Assembly: GCA_016702335.1 (NCBI GenBank)
Contig: JADJEF010000020.1
Span: 1,798,001 to 1,862,000, forward strand
From: Rhodocyclaceae bacterium
GTDB taxonomy: Bacteria; Pseudomonadota; Gammaproteobacteria; Burkholderiales; Rhodocyclaceae
Length of the DNA: 64,000 nucleotides
Direction: 5' to 3'
Under the pieces are notes generated by a model. That model had not been told where the DNA came from and searched no databases. It worked only from the letters and a program-made list of their open reading frames with translations. The position numbers and the translations under genes are program-made. Below are positions 46,444 to 55,394 of the stretch, one piece after another (the stretch's first letter is position 1; every line of letters starts with the position of its first letter).

Positions 46444-47184
46444 ATGGATCGCATCAGCATCGCCGGGCTGCTTCTGGGACTTGTAGCCATTCTGGGCGGG
46501 CAGGTTCTGGAAGGGGGCAGCATTGGTTCCCTGGTGCAGCCGACCGCCTTTCTTATTGTGCTTGGTGGCACTATGGGAGCGGTCATGTTGCAAAGTCCGT
46601 TGCCGGTGTTTTTGAATGGCATGCGCATGGCCAAGTGGGTGTTGGTACCACCAGTGACAGATCCCGAGCGTCTGATCAAGCAGATCGAACAATGGAGCAA
46701 CATCGCGCGCAAGGAGGGCCTGCTGGCCCTGGAGAACCAGATTGCCGCGCTGAAGGAGCCATTTCGCGCCAAAGGTCTGCAACTGCTCGTCGACGGTGCC
46801 GAGCCGGACCGCTTGCGCGATATTCTTGAAGTCGAGATCAGCGCCTGGGAGGTTTCCCAGAAAATGGCAGCCAAGGTGTGGGAGGCCGCTGGCGGCTACT
46901 CACCCACTATCGGAATTTTGGGCGCGGTCATGGGGCTGATTCATGTGATGGAAAACCTGGCCGATCCCTCGAAGCTTGGAGCCGGCATCGCTGTCGCCTT
47001 CGTCGCCACGATCTACGGCGTGGGCGCGGCCAACCTAATTTTTCTGCCGGTGGCCAAGAAACTACTGGCGAATATTGCGCGCATGGTGATCCTGCGCGAG
47101 ATGCTGGTCGACGGCCTGGTCGGGATCGCCAATGGTGAAAACCCGCGCATCATCGAAAGCAGGCTGCGCGGTTACCTTGCGTAA
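46444..47184 (+). CDS. motC: second stator protein MotC (MotA homologue)
   Basis: 246 residues with four membrane helices (RISIAGLLLGLVAILGGQVLEG, PTIGILGAVMGLIHVM, IAVAFVATIYGVGAANLIF). It pairs with MotD as an alternative stator, in the gene order fliA-motC-motD known from Pseudomonas. ATG at 46444 follows GGAGGG. Confidence 0.93.
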   Translation: MDRISIAGLLLGLVAILGGQVLEGGSIGSLVQPTAFLIVLGGTMGAVMLQSPLPVFLNGMRMAKWVLVPPVTDPERLIKQIEQWSNIARKEGLLALENQIAALKEPFRAKGLQLLVDGAEPDRLRDILEVEISAWEVSQKMAAKVWEAAGGYSPTIGILGAVMGLIHVMENLADPSKLGAGIAVAFVATIYGVGAANLIFLPVAKKLLANIARMVILREMLVDGLVGIANGENPRIIESRLRGYLA

Positions 47185-47972
47185 AAAAGTTCACACCACC
47201 ATGCGCCGCAAGGAAGAAGAAGAGCACGAGAACCACGAGCGCTGGCTGGTTTCCTACGCCGACTTCATCACGCTGCTGTTCGCTTTTTTTCGTGGTGATG
47301 TATGCCATCTCGTCGATCAACGAGGGCAAGTATCGGGTGATGTCCGATTCCATCTCATCGGCGTTCAGGAGCACGCCTGGGCAAACCGTGGGGTCGATGA
47401 CGGTTGTCAATCCGGCAGCGCCGTCGCCTGTCATGATCCCCATGAAGCGGCCGCAACCGGTCAAGAGTGACGAGAAAACCACGCAAAAGCGGGAAAAACT
47501 GCGCAACATGGCCCAGGAAATCAATCAGGCGCTGTCGTCACTGGTCGCGCAGGGGCAGGTCAAGGTGACGGAGGGGGCCCTCGGAATCACCGTAGACATC
47601 AATGCCAGCGTGCTCTTTGCTCCTGGTGAAGCGGCACTGAATCTTGAGGCTGTGCGTGCGTTGTTCGCGGTGGCGCAGGTCATGGCGCAAAGTGAGTTTC
47701 CGATCACCGTGGAAGGACATACCGACACCACGCCAATCAATACCGTAGTGTTTCCGTCGAACTGGGAGCTTTCCGGTGCCCGTGCGGCCAGTGTGGTGAA
47801 GTTGTTCATGGCGGCTGGCGTTGATGGCCGGCGACTCTCGGCGACCGGCTACTCAGATCAGCGACCGGTCGCTGACAATGCCACGCCTGACGGGCGTCAG
47901 GCTAACCGGCGCGTGGCGATCACGATTGAGTCACGAACCCCGGACAACGCGGTACAGACGACGCTGGAGTGA
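47177..47972 (+). pseudogene. motD: second stator protein MotD, split by a frameshift in a T7 tract
   Basis: The first frame encodes ENHERWLVSYADFITLLFAFF, with the proton-channel Asp. It then derails at the T7 run (47284-47290). The second frame continues with VVMYAISSINEGKY and the OmpA-like domain (ITVEGHTDTTPI, NWELSGARAASVV, NRRVAITIE). One T fewer gives a normal MotD of about 264 residues from TTG 47177, or 256 from ATG 47201. As it stands, no full-length protein is made. MotAB at 17584 is intact. The first 8 bases overlap the end of motC. Confidence 0.85.
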
Positions 47973-47978
47973 ACGTGT

Positions 47979-48005
47979 CCGCAAGTCGGCGCTGGCAAGA
48001 CGGCG
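47979..48005 (+). repeat. dispersed 27-bp repeat, copy 10
   Basis: CCGC, invariant core, CAAG, ACGGCG; six bases after the motD stop, between convergent motD and flgN. Confidence 0.9.
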
Positions 48006-48036
48006 ATCCGGGCCAGCGCAATGCAAATAATGATGC

Positions 48037-48522
48037 TCAGGCGCTGCCCAACGTGCGGCCACCGCCCGTACCGATGCGTTGATGACCGTCTGGCCCGTAG
48101 GTCAGTGGCTGCCCGCCGGCGGAAAGCAAGGCGGTCATGGCTTTTTGGTTTTGCGCCATTCGAATCGCGATCAGCTTGCCATTCAGTTCATGCTCGTTGC
48201 GGCACTCTTCGCCCAGCAGGAGCAGACGCGCCCAATGCTCGGCATTTTCTTTGCGTACCGCGTCAGGTAGCGTCGCCAGCCATGCGTCCATGCCGCTACG
48301 CCCGGTGCCATGGTTCATTGCGCTCAACAGGGCCTCACGGGCTTTGAGCAGTTCGCCCAGACGCGCGGCCGCCACGGCCTTGCCGGTGGTCAGGTCGGGC
48401 AGGCTGTCGATCTCGGTGGATTGCAGCAGCGCGCTCTCTTGTGCCAGCAGGGCGCGAAAGCGGGTGAGCTCGGTCAGCTCGTCGTGCAGCTTGAGCGCGA
48501 GACGGCCGCTATCGGGGTGCAC
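48037..48522 (-). CDS. flgN: flagellar export chaperone FlgN
   Basis: 161 residues, mostly helical. It ends with the family segment YGPDGHQR and a Gly/Thr-rich tail. FlgN chaperones FlgK and FlgL before export. It lies 17 bases downstream of flgM on the same strand, so they form an operon. Confidence 0.9.
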   Translation of the reverse strand: MHPDSGRLALKLHDELTELTRFRALLAQESALLQSTEIDSLPDLTTGKAVAAARLGELLKAREALLSAMNHGTGRSGMDAWLATLPDAVRKENAEHWARLLLLGEECRNEHELNGKLIAIRMAQNQKAMTALLSAGGQPLTYGPDGHQRIGTGGGRTLGSA

Positions 48523-48539
48523 GGTGGTTACGGAATGCT

Positions 48540-48842
48540 TCAGGCGCTCTTCTGTTGGCGATCAGCGAGAAACTCGCGCACACTTTGCAGCAAGCCATCG
48601 GCAATTTTCTCGGGGTTGACCTGGAAGCGCCCTTCCGAAATAGCCTGGCGAATCTCGGCAACGCGGGCCGCACTGAAGTCGTCGCCTTCCTGAATGATCT
48701 TGGTAGACGTGCGCGACAACTCAACCTGTGCCGCGAGCGGGTCGGGGGTGCGGGCAACCGCGACCCCCTGGGCGGGCGCACGGGCTGCTGCCGGCACCGC
48801 AGGCTGGCCATTTAATCCCTTAATTGAATTGTCTATTTTCAC
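48540..48842 (-). CDS. flgM: anti-sigma-28 factor FlgM
   Basis: 100 residues. The C-terminal half has the sigma-binding helices (RVAEIRQAISEGRFQVNPEKIADGLLQSVREFL); the N-terminal half is disordered. It holds FliA inactive until it is exported through the hook. A sigma-28 promoter lies upstream (48947-48973). Confidence 0.93.
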   Translation of the reverse strand: MKIDNSIKGLNGQPAVPAAARAPAQGVAVARTPDPLAAQVELSRTSTKIIQEGDDFSAARVAEIRQAISEGRFQVNPEKIADGLLQSVREFLADRQQKSA

Positions 48843-48946
48843 AGCACTATCCTTTCTATCGTGGTCCCGGCACTACCCGCTCAACGCTGCCTGTAGAGCG
48901 GGCATCCGCAGCCCGTCATGCTAACTATGCTATTTACCTGCAAGAC

Positions 48947-48973
48947 TTAACGGTCGTATTGCGGCTGACTTTA
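48947..48973 (-). promoter_or_regulatory. sigma-28 promoter of flgM-flgN
   Basis: On the minus strand: TAAAGTCA, an 11-base spacer, then ACCGTTAA. This matches six of eight bases in each half of the sigma-28 consensus (TAAAGTTT, GCCGATAA), at the right spacing. It would place the FlgM inhibitor under FliA control. Confidence 0.7.
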
Positions 48974-49033
48974 GCGCTATTACGCTTCGATAGTCACTCG
49001 GCAACGAACATTTGCGCGTCCACGTTCCTTGGG

Positions 49034-49780
49034 TCACGAACCGAGCCGCACCTCTCCGCGATCGGTCGCGACGCCATTGACGACTTGTCCGTTCGCCAGG
49101 CGCACCCGGATCAGACTGCCGGCGCCTCCACTATTCAGCGCCATGCCCGTGTTGCGGACTTCAAAGCCTGCGCCGCCCGCAAGAACGGTGACCGATTGAC
49201 CGCTGCGCACCACTTCAACCACCTTAAGCAGCGCTGGCCGCAGTGCCTGGGCACCCGCGAGTGCGGTGCGGGTGACGTGTCCCAGTGCCTGTTCCGGCTG
49301 CGTGAGTGTACCGGCGGGCAGCGTGCCCAGGTCCCCGGTACGTGTGCTTAGATCGTCCGGGCCGAGTACCTGACCGGCGGGGATAGCGCGGGCGGTCACC
49401 ACATAGGGTGCGATGACTTGAATTTGTACCGGCACCAGCAGGCGCCAGGAGCCCACCAGCGCAGGGCAGCGTACCGCCACACTGCTGCGTCCCAGGGTGC
49501 GCGCACCTGACGGAGTGCTCAGGCTGAACGCGGGGCATTCGGGCAGGGCGGTGTGCTCGGGCAGTGCGACCACGACCTTCACGTCGCCGGGCAGGTGGGC
49601 GCTTTGATCGCGGACAAAGCGCTCGATTTGCCTGTGCAGGGAGGCGACTGCAGGCACCAGCGCCGACGTCTGGGCATGGGTGTGTGCGCCAACCAGGGTC
49701 AGAAACGCCAGAGCGAGAGCGCGGAAAAGTGCGCAATGAGGCGGGGTGCGGCAGGCAGGCAGGCAGGGGGAGTGCGGCAT
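49034..49780 (-). CDS. flgA: flagellar P-ring assembly chaperone FlgA
   Basis: 248 residues with a signal peptide (hydrophobic LFRALALAFLTLVG, cleaved near HAQ) and an SAF domain at the C-terminus (VTARAIPAGQVLGPDDL, VLAGGAGFEVRNTGMAL, VRLANGQVVNGVA). It is needed for the periplasmic FlgI ring. Four tandem GGCA units (49750-49766) lie inside codons 5-10, so slippage could shift the frame. It is divergent from flgB. Confidence 0.9.
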   Translation of the reverse strand: MPHSPCLPACRTPPHCALFRALALAFLTLVGAHTHAQTSALVPAVASLHRQIERFVRDQSAHLPGDVKVVVALPEHTALPECPAFSLSTPSGARTLGRSSVAVRCPALVGSWRLLVPVQIQVIAPYVVTARAIPAGQVLGPDDLSTRTGDLGTLPAGTLTQPEQALGHVTRTALAGAQALRPALLKVVEVVRSGQSVTVLAGGAGFEVRNTGMALNSGGAGSLIRVRLANGQVVNGVATDRGEVRLGS

Positions 49781-49939
49781 GTGGTGAGTTTGATTGATAC
49801 GCTATGGCTATTGAAGCAGATTCCTTGCCCGGCGATCGGACAAACAGCCCCGGCTAGCACCATGATCGGCACGGCAAGATTTGCCGGACACGCTGCGCCA
49901 AACCCAGCCCACGCCTGCTGCAGCAACAAATTGCGCCTA

Positions 49940-49955
49940 TGGCACGCTTGATGCA
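49940..49955 (+). promoter_or_regulatory. sigma-54 promoter of the flgB operon
   Basis: TGGCACG, four bases, ATGCA: only one base (A for T) departs from TGGCACG-N4-TTGCA, with exact GG-N10-GC spacing. 63 bases upstream of flgB. Confidence 0.7.
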
Positions 49956-50018
49956 TATCGTGGCTTGCTGTCGCCTTTCCACTTGCACTTCTGCCCCTGA
50001 CCCGCCCCGAGAACCCTC

Positions 50019-50432
50019 ATGAACATGACCGATCGCCTTGATGCCGAACTGGCTCCCCAGCGCAACCTGCTGGCATTGCGCGGCTTTCGTCAGGAATTGC
50101 TTGCCTCGAACATCGCCAATGCCGATACCCCGCACTACAAGGCCCGCGATATCGACTTCAGCTCCGCCTACGCCAAAGCCATGAACGGGCAGATGCAGGC
50201 AGCCCTGGCCATGGAACGTACCAGCAGCGGGCATTTGAAGGGTGCAGGTGCCGGAGCCTTTGACGGCTCGGTCGCCTATCGCACCGAGTTTCAGTCGGCG
50301 GTGGATGGCAATACCGTGAATATGGACATCGAACGCGCCGCCTTTGCCGAGAACGCGATCCAGATGGAGGCGTCCCTGACCTTTATCCGCAGCAAGTTCC
50401 AGGGTCTGCAGACCGCCCTGCAAGGTCAGTAA
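50019..50432 (+). CDS. flgB: flagellar proximal rod protein FlgB
   Basis: 137 residues. The N-terminal rod motif LLASNIANADTPHYKARDIDF is typical. It is the innermost rod subunit, exported through the type III gate. First gene of the long flgB-L run. Confidence 0.96.
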   Translation: MNMTDRLDAELAPQRNLLALRGFRQELLASNIANADTPHYKARDIDFSSAYAKAMNGQMQAALAMERTSSGHLKGAGAGAFDGSVAYRTEFQSAVDGNTVNMDIERAAFAENAIQMEASLTFIRSKFQGLQTALQGQ

Positions 50433-50434
50433 TC

Positions 50435-50842
50435 ATGAGCCTGTTCAACATCTTCTCGATTGCCGGATCGGCGCTTACCGCGCAGTCTGCCCGACTTAAC
50501 GCCGTGTCAAGCAACCTCGCCAATGCCGACAGCGTGGTCGGTGCCGATGGGCAGCCGTATCGCGCCAAACAGGTGGTTTTCAACGCCACCCCGATGGGCG
50601 CGAGCAGTCACGGCTTCGGTGTGCGCGTTTCCCAGGTGGTCGACAGTGCGGCACCGATGCGCCTGGTGCACGACCCGGCCAACCCTGCCGCCAATGAAGA
50701 TGGTTATGTCGCCATGCCCAACGTCAATGTGGTCGAGGAAATGGTGAACATGATCTCGGCCTCACGGTCGTATCAGAACAACGCCGAAGTCATGAATACG
50801 GCCAAGAGCCTGTTGCAAAAAACACTGGCCATCGGCCAATAA
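50435..50842 (+). CDS. flgC: flagellar proximal rod protein FlgC
   Basis: 135 residues. The N-terminal VSSNLANADS rod motif and the C-terminal coiled coil (NVNVVEEMVNMISASRSYQNNAEV) are clear. It starts two bases after the flgB stop. Confidence 0.96.
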   Translation: MSLFNIFSIAGSALTAQSARLNAVSSNLANADSVVGADGQPYRAKQVVFNATPMGASSHGFGVRVSQVVDSAAPMRLVHDPANPAANEDGYVAMPNVNVVEEMVNMISASRSYQNNAEVMNTAKSLLQKTLAIGQ

Positions 50843-50861
50843 CAAGGAAGTGAGCTGAATC

Positions 50862-51548
50862 ATGGTGACCGCTACCGCCACTAACACACGTACGCCCGCC
50901 GAGGTTTACGCCTCGCTGAATACCAACAGTAACTACGCCGAGCAGGCCAGCGGCAAGGCGACCGAGCAGCAGACCCGGTTTCTCAAGTTGCTCACGGCGC
51001 AGCTGAAAAATCAGGACCCGACGGCACCGATGGATAACGCCCAGATGACCTCGCAACTGGCCCAGATCAGCACGGTCGATGGCGTGGAACGCCTGAATCT
51101 GACGCTACAAAAGCTGGTGAACGGCTCGCAGACGAGCCAGAGCGTTCAGGCCGCAGTGCTACTGGGCAAGGGCGTGCTGGTTCCGGGGGCAACCACCACG
51201 CTGGCCTCAGGCCAGGCGCTGGGAGGCTTCGATCTGGCGTCCGGCGCAGAAAAGGTGACGATCGAAGTGCGTGACGCCAACGGCTTGCTAATGAAGACCA
51301 TGAACCTTGGCGCGCAAACCGCAGGCATTCACGGCTTTGCCTGGGACGGCGTGACCGACGCAGGCACGAAGGCGGTCGATGGGAAATATTCCTACAACAT
51401 CACCGCGAAGAGTGGCAGCAACGGGGTGACGGCAACCGCACTGGCTTATGGCACGGTGATCGGGGTCGCGGGCACCGATGCAGCGACGCAGGTCAGCGTG
51501 GGCGGTCTGGGCGATTTCGCCACGGCGGACATCCGCCGGATCATGTAA
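50862..51548 (+). CDS. flgD: hook assembly scaffold protein FlgD
   Basis: 228 residues. The N-terminal FLKLLTAQLKNQDPTAPMDNAQMTSQLAQ segment and the FlgD Ig-like domain mark it as the cap that polymerises FlgE. It is followed 49 bases later by flgE. Confidence 0.95.
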   Translation: MVTATATNTRTPAEVYASLNTNSNYAEQASGKATEQQTRFLKLLTAQLKNQDPTAPMDNAQMTSQLAQISTVDGVERLNLTLQKLVNGSQTSQSVQAAVLLGKGVLVPGATTTLASGQALGGFDLASGAEKVTIEVRDANGLLMKTMNLGAQTAGIHGFAWDGVTDAGTKAVDGKYSYNITAKSGSNGVTATALAYGTVIGVAGTDAATQVSVGGLGDFATADIRRIM

Positions 51549-51597
51549 GCAGGCCCGCACAGAAAACAAGCACCAGTAGAAATCTCAGGAGACAGGT

Positions 51598-52920
51598 ATG
51601 AGCTTCCAACAAGGACTAAGCGGGCTGAATACATCAGCAAAAGCACTCGACGTGGTGGGCAACAATATCGCCAACGCGAATACTGTCGGGTTCAAGACGG
51701 CGCGGGCTGAATTTGCCGACGTGTTTGCCAAATCGTTGTCCGGTAGTGGTGCCAGCCCCGTCGGTGCGGGCGCGGCGCTCGCGACAGTAGCGCAGCAATT
51801 TACCCAGGGCAATATCACGTCCACAAACAGCCCGCTGGATCTGGCCATCAATGGTGGCGGCTTCTACATGATGTCGGCGAATGGTGCCCTGACCTACAGC
51901 CGAAATGGGCAATTCCAGCTGGACAAGGAAGGTTTCGTCATTGATGCGGGCCAGCGGCGCTTGCAAGGCTATGTGCCCCAGGATCTGGGCGGCCCCATTG
52001 TGCCCTCTTCGCCAGAAGATATTTTTGTCGATCCGTCCGATCTGCCGCCTAACATCACCAGCGAGATCAGCATGGGCGTAAACCTTGATTCGCGCAGCGC
52101 GCCGATCGACGGTCTTACCAATCCGTTTGACCGTAACAATCCGCTGACCTACACCGCATCGACGTCGCAGAGTGTGTTCGACAGTTTGGGCAACCCTCAT
52201 GTCCTGTCTTACTACTTTGTCAAAACGCCCACTGCCGCTGAATGGCTGGTTTACGGGAGTGTCGATGGCACCAGCCCCGCCGGTGTTGATTTCGGCGCTG
52301 GCTTTAACGCGCCCGCCAACCTTACCTTCACTACGGGCGGCGCCGTCGCAACGATCAATGGCGTCCCCGCGGCACCGGTAGTTAATGCCGCCATCGATCT
52401 GACGCAGGTATTCACCGAACTGAACGCAACCGTTCCGATTCCTGTTCCTGCCTTGGTCAATAGCGCTGCCGCGACGATCCCGTTTGCAACCTTTGACATG
52501 ACCTCGCTGACCCAGTTTGGTAGCCCCTTTGGTGTTAACGCGCTAAATCAGAACGGCTACTCCTCAGGCCGACTCGCCGGTCTCAGTGTCAGTTCCGAAG
52601 GGCTCGTGCAAGGTCGCTACACTAATGGCCAGTCACGTGATCTGGCTCAGGTCACGCTGGCTCGCTTCACCAACCCCAACGGGCTGGTCAGTCTGGGCGG
52701 TAATCAGTGGCAAGAGACCGACGATTCAGGACAGGCTCTAATCGGCGTACCGGGTTCGGGATCGAACGGACTCATCAAATCGGCGGCGGTCGAAGAAGCC
52801 AACGTTGACCTCACGGCGGAGTTGGTCGCCATGATCACCCTGCAACGCAGCTATCAGGCCAACGCACACACCATCAAGACACAGGATTCGATCCTGCAGA
52901 CGCTGGTCAACCTGCGTTAA
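51598..52920 (+). CDS. flgE: flagellar hook protein FlgE
   Basis: 440 residues. The N-terminal DVVGNNIANANTVGFKTARAEF and the C-terminal NVDLTAELVAMITLQRSYQANA match hook proteins; the middle forms the exposed domains. AGGAGAC precedes ATG 51598. A dispersed repeat starts 11 bases after its stop. Confidence 0.95.
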   Translation: MSFQQGLSGLNTSAKALDVVGNNIANANTVGFKTARAEFADVFAKSLSGSGASPVGAGAALATVAQQFTQGNITSTNSPLDLAINGGGFYMMSANGALTYSRNGQFQLDKEGFVIDAGQRRLQGYVPQDLGGPIVPSSPEDIFVDPSDLPPNITSEISMGVNLDSRSAPIDGLTNPFDRNNPLTYTASTSQSVFDSLGNPHVLSYYFVKTPTAAEWLVYGSVDGTSPAGVDFGAGFNAPANLTFTTGGAVATINGVPAAPVVNAAIDLTQVFTELNATVPIPVPALVNSAAATIPFATFDMTSLTQFGSPFGVNALNQNGYSSGRLAGLSVSSEGLVQGRYTNGQSRDLAQVTLARFTNPNGLVSLGGNQWQETDDSGQALIGVPGSGSNGLIKSAAVEEANVDLTAELVAMITLQRSYQANAHTIKTQDSILQTLVNLR

Positions 52921-52931
52921 TGAACAGCAAT

Positions 52932-52958
52932 CCGCAAGTCGGCGCTGGTAACACGGCG
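52932..52958 (+). repeat. dispersed 27-bp repeat, copy 11
   Basis: CCGC, invariant core, TAAC, ACGGCG, in the flgE-flgF gap. The 3' end ACGGCGAT is repeated at once (52953-52960 and 52962-52969). Confidence 0.9.
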
Positions 52959-52977
52959 ATTACGGCGATAAGCGACC

Positions 52978-53736
52978 ATGGATAGGCTGATCTACACCGC
53001 CATGAGCGGCGCCACCCAGACCATGAACCGGCAAGCGTCGGTGGCGCACAATCTGGCCAACATCAGCACCGACGGCTACCGCTCGGAAGAGCACCGGTTG
53101 CGTGCCGTGCAGGTCAATCCGCAAGGCTTTGCCCGGGCCACCGCCTTGCCCACGCGTGCCTTCGCGGTCGATGCCAGTACCCACACCGATTTTTCGTCGG
53201 GCCCGATGCTGGCCACCGGGCGGCCGCTCGATGTGGCGGTCAAGGGCAAAGGCTTTATCGCTGTCGCGCTGCCGGATGGTTCCGAGGCCTACACCCGCGC
53301 CGGCAGTCTGACCATTGACTCTGAAGGCATTTTGAGAACCGCCAGCGGCCGTGCGGTGCAAGGCGATGGCGGCGAGATTGCGATACCCCCCGACAGCCGT
53401 GTCGTGATCGGTGAGGACGGCACGATTTCGGTGGTTCCCGAGACCGGTTCCAAAGCTCTGGTCAATGCCGTGGGCCGCATCAAACTGGTGGAACCGCCCG
53501 AGGCCGATCTGGTCCGTGGTGAAGACGGGCTGTTCCGTCTGGCCGGCGGCGGCGTCGCACCGGTCAGCGAGACCGCGCGCATTGCGTCGGGCTTTATCGA
53601 AGGCAGCAATGTCAATCCGGTCGAGCAGATGGTAGCCATGATTTCTCTGGCGCGTCAGTTCGACATGCAACTCAAGATGATCCAGAACGCGGACGCGAAT
53701 GATCGTGCGGCCACGCAAATACTCTCGCCGCGCTAA
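52978..53736 (+). CDS. flgF: flagellar distal rod protein FlgF
   Basis: 252 residues with the VAHNLANISTDGYRSEEHRL motif near the N-terminus and the SNVNPVEQMVAMISLARQFDMQLK C-terminal helix. It lies next to flgG. ATG at 52978 is 20 bases after the repeat. Confidence 0.95.
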   Translation: MDRLIYTAMSGATQTMNRQASVAHNLANISTDGYRSEEHRLRAVQVNPQGFARATALPTRAFAVDASTHTDFSSGPMLATGRPLDVAVKGKGFIAVALPDGSEAYTRAGSLTIDSEGILRTASGRAVQGDGGEIAIPPDSRVVIGEDGTISVVPETGSKALVNAVGRIKLVEPPEADLVRGEDGLFRLAGGGVAPVSETARIASGFIEGSNVNPVEQMVAMISLARQFDMQLKMIQNADANDRAATQILSPR

Positions 53737-53759
53737 CTGAACCGGAATAGGCCCGCCCC

Positions 53760-54542
53760 ATGATTCGCTCTCTCTGGATTGCCAAAACAGGTCTGGATGC
53801 CCAGCAGACCAATCTGGATGTCATCTCGAACAACCTGGCCAACGTATCGACCAACGGCTACAAGCGCCAGCGGGCGGTGTTTGAAGACTTGTTGTATCAG
53901 ACGCTCCGCCAGCCCGGTGCGCAGAGTTCGCAACAAACCCAGATCCCCTCTGGCCTGACGCTGGGTACCGGTGCGCGCACCATTTCCACCGAGCGCGTCT
54001 TTACCCAGGGCAACTTGCAGCGCACCGATAATTCACTTGATCTGTCGATCAACGGCAACGGTTTTTTCCAGATCCAGATGCCCGACGGCACCCTGGCCTA
54101 CACCCGTGACGGGGCGTTCCAGAAAGACAGCACGGGTCAGGTGGTGACCTCCAGTGGCTATCCGCTTTCACCCGCGATCACCATCCCCGATGACGCACTG
54201 TCGGTATCCGTGAGTCGCGACGGTATCGTGCAGGTCATACAGCCGGGCAGCACCACCCCCGCCCAGCTCGGGCAGATTCAACTGGCCAGCTTCATTAACG
54301 TCGGCGGGCTGCAAAGTGTCGGCGAGAACCTGTTTGTCGAGACCGCCTCCAGTGGTACGCCCACCCCGAACAATCCGGCCAGCAACGGCGTCGGCGTGCT
54401 TAACCAGGGTTTTGTCGAGACCTCGAATGTCAATGTCGCCGAGGAGTTGGTCACCATGATCCAGACCCAGCGCGCTTACGAACTTAACTCCAAGGTAGTG
54501 GCGACTTCGGACGCCATGCTGGGACGCCTGGCGCAGCTGTGA
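53760..54542 (+). CDS. flgG: flagellar distal rod protein FlgG
   Basis: 260 residues, the standard length. VISNNLANVSTNGYKRQRAVFEDLLYQ and SNVNVAEELVTMIQTQRAYELNSK mark it as the distal rod. Its stop is followed 11 bases later by flgH. Confidence 0.96.
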   Translation: MIRSLWIAKTGLDAQQTNLDVISNNLANVSTNGYKRQRAVFEDLLYQTLRQPGAQSSQQTQIPSGLTLGTGARTISTERVFTQGNLQRTDNSLDLSINGNGFFQIQMPDGTLAYTRDGAFQKDSTGQVVTSSGYPLSPAITIPDDALSVSVSRDGIVQVIQPGSTTPAQLGQIQLASFINVGGLQSVGENLFVETASSGTPTPNNPASNGVGVLNQGFVETSNVNVAEELVTMIQTQRAYELNSKVVATSDAMLGRLAQL

Positions 54543-54553
54543 GGAAACGGATC

Positions 54554-55381
54554 ATGAGCACTAACTTCCATGCAAACAAGATTGTTGCACCCGAGACTGG
54601 GGGGGGGCGCCCCCCCCGGGGGGGGACAAGCCCCCACTACCCCCGGGGGGCGATATGGCTCGCGCTGATATCACACGCACCCCCTGTATCCGCTAACTGG
54701 CGACACCTGATGCTCTTGGCAACGACCGCGCTGCTGCTGGCGGGTTGCGTCACCACCACGCCGCCGACGGCGGTGCACCAACCCATGACCGTACGCCCGG
54801 AAGCGCGGCAGATGCCGGTGCCGGCCAGGGGCTCGCTGTTCAATGCGGCGTCCTCGCGCCCGCTGTTTGAAGATCGTCGCGCGCGCTTCATTGGTGATCT
54901 CATCACCATCAACATCGCTGAAAACGTGCAGGCGTCGAAGAAATCCGACACCAAGTCCGAGCGCACCTCGGACATGAATGTTTCCCTGCCCACCTTTACG
55001 GGTCTGCCGCTGAACAACAGCGTGTTCAAAGATATTATGGGTATCAGCATGGCCTCGACGGGCAACACCAATAATTTCCAGGGCAAGGGCGAGAACACCT
55101 CCTCGAACAACTTCACCGGCACCATTACCGTTACGGTGATCGAGGTCTACCCGAACGGCAATCTGCTGGTCTCGGGCGAGAAGCAGATCGGGCTGAAAGA
55201 GGGCGAAGAGTTTGTGCGCTTTTCCGGGGTGGTCAATCCCAACATGATTACCTCGTCGAATACCGTGCAGTCGACGCAGATTGCCGACGCACGCATCGAA
55301 TACAAGGCAAACGGCTTCCTCGATTCGGCTCAGGTCATGGGCTGGCTGGGGCGCTTTTTCCTGACTTTCCTTCCTTTCTGA
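54554..55381 (+). CDS. flgH: flagellar L-ring lipoprotein FlgH with unusual N-terminal insertion
   Basis: 275 residues from ATG 54554, which has a good GAGGAA site. The lipobox LLAGC puts the acylated Cys at residue 65, although lipoprotein signals normally place it near 20. The extra stretch comes from a G/C-run element (54599-54652) translated as GGGRPPRGGTSPHYPRG. An ATG at 54709 would give a short normal signal (LLATTALLLAGC) but has no clear ribosome site. The mature part (FEDRRARFIGDLITINIAENVQASK) is typical FlgH and forms the outer-membrane L ring. Confidence 0.92.
   Translation: MSTNFHANKIVAPETGGGRPPRGGTSPHYPRGAIWLALISHAPPVSANWRHLMLLATTALLLAGCVTTTPPTAVHQPMTVRPEARQMPVPARGSLFNAASSRPLFEDRRARFIGDLITINIAENVQASKKSDTKSERTSDMNVSLPTFTGLPLNNSVFKDIMGISMASTGNTNNFQGKGENTSSNNFTGTITVTVIEVYPNGNLLVSGEKQIGLKEGEEFVRFSGVVNPNMITSSNTVQSTQIADARIEYKANGFLDSAQVMGWLGRFFLTFLPF
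54599..54652. repeat. G/C homopolymer-rich palindromic insertion in flgH
   Basis: G9, CG, C8, G8, ACAAG, C5, ACTAC, C4, G6, CG. It is translated in frame and not found elsewhere in the window. Such runs are prone to slippage and to sequencing error. Confidence 0.75.
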
Positions 55382-55394
55382 CACGGAGACGGTC

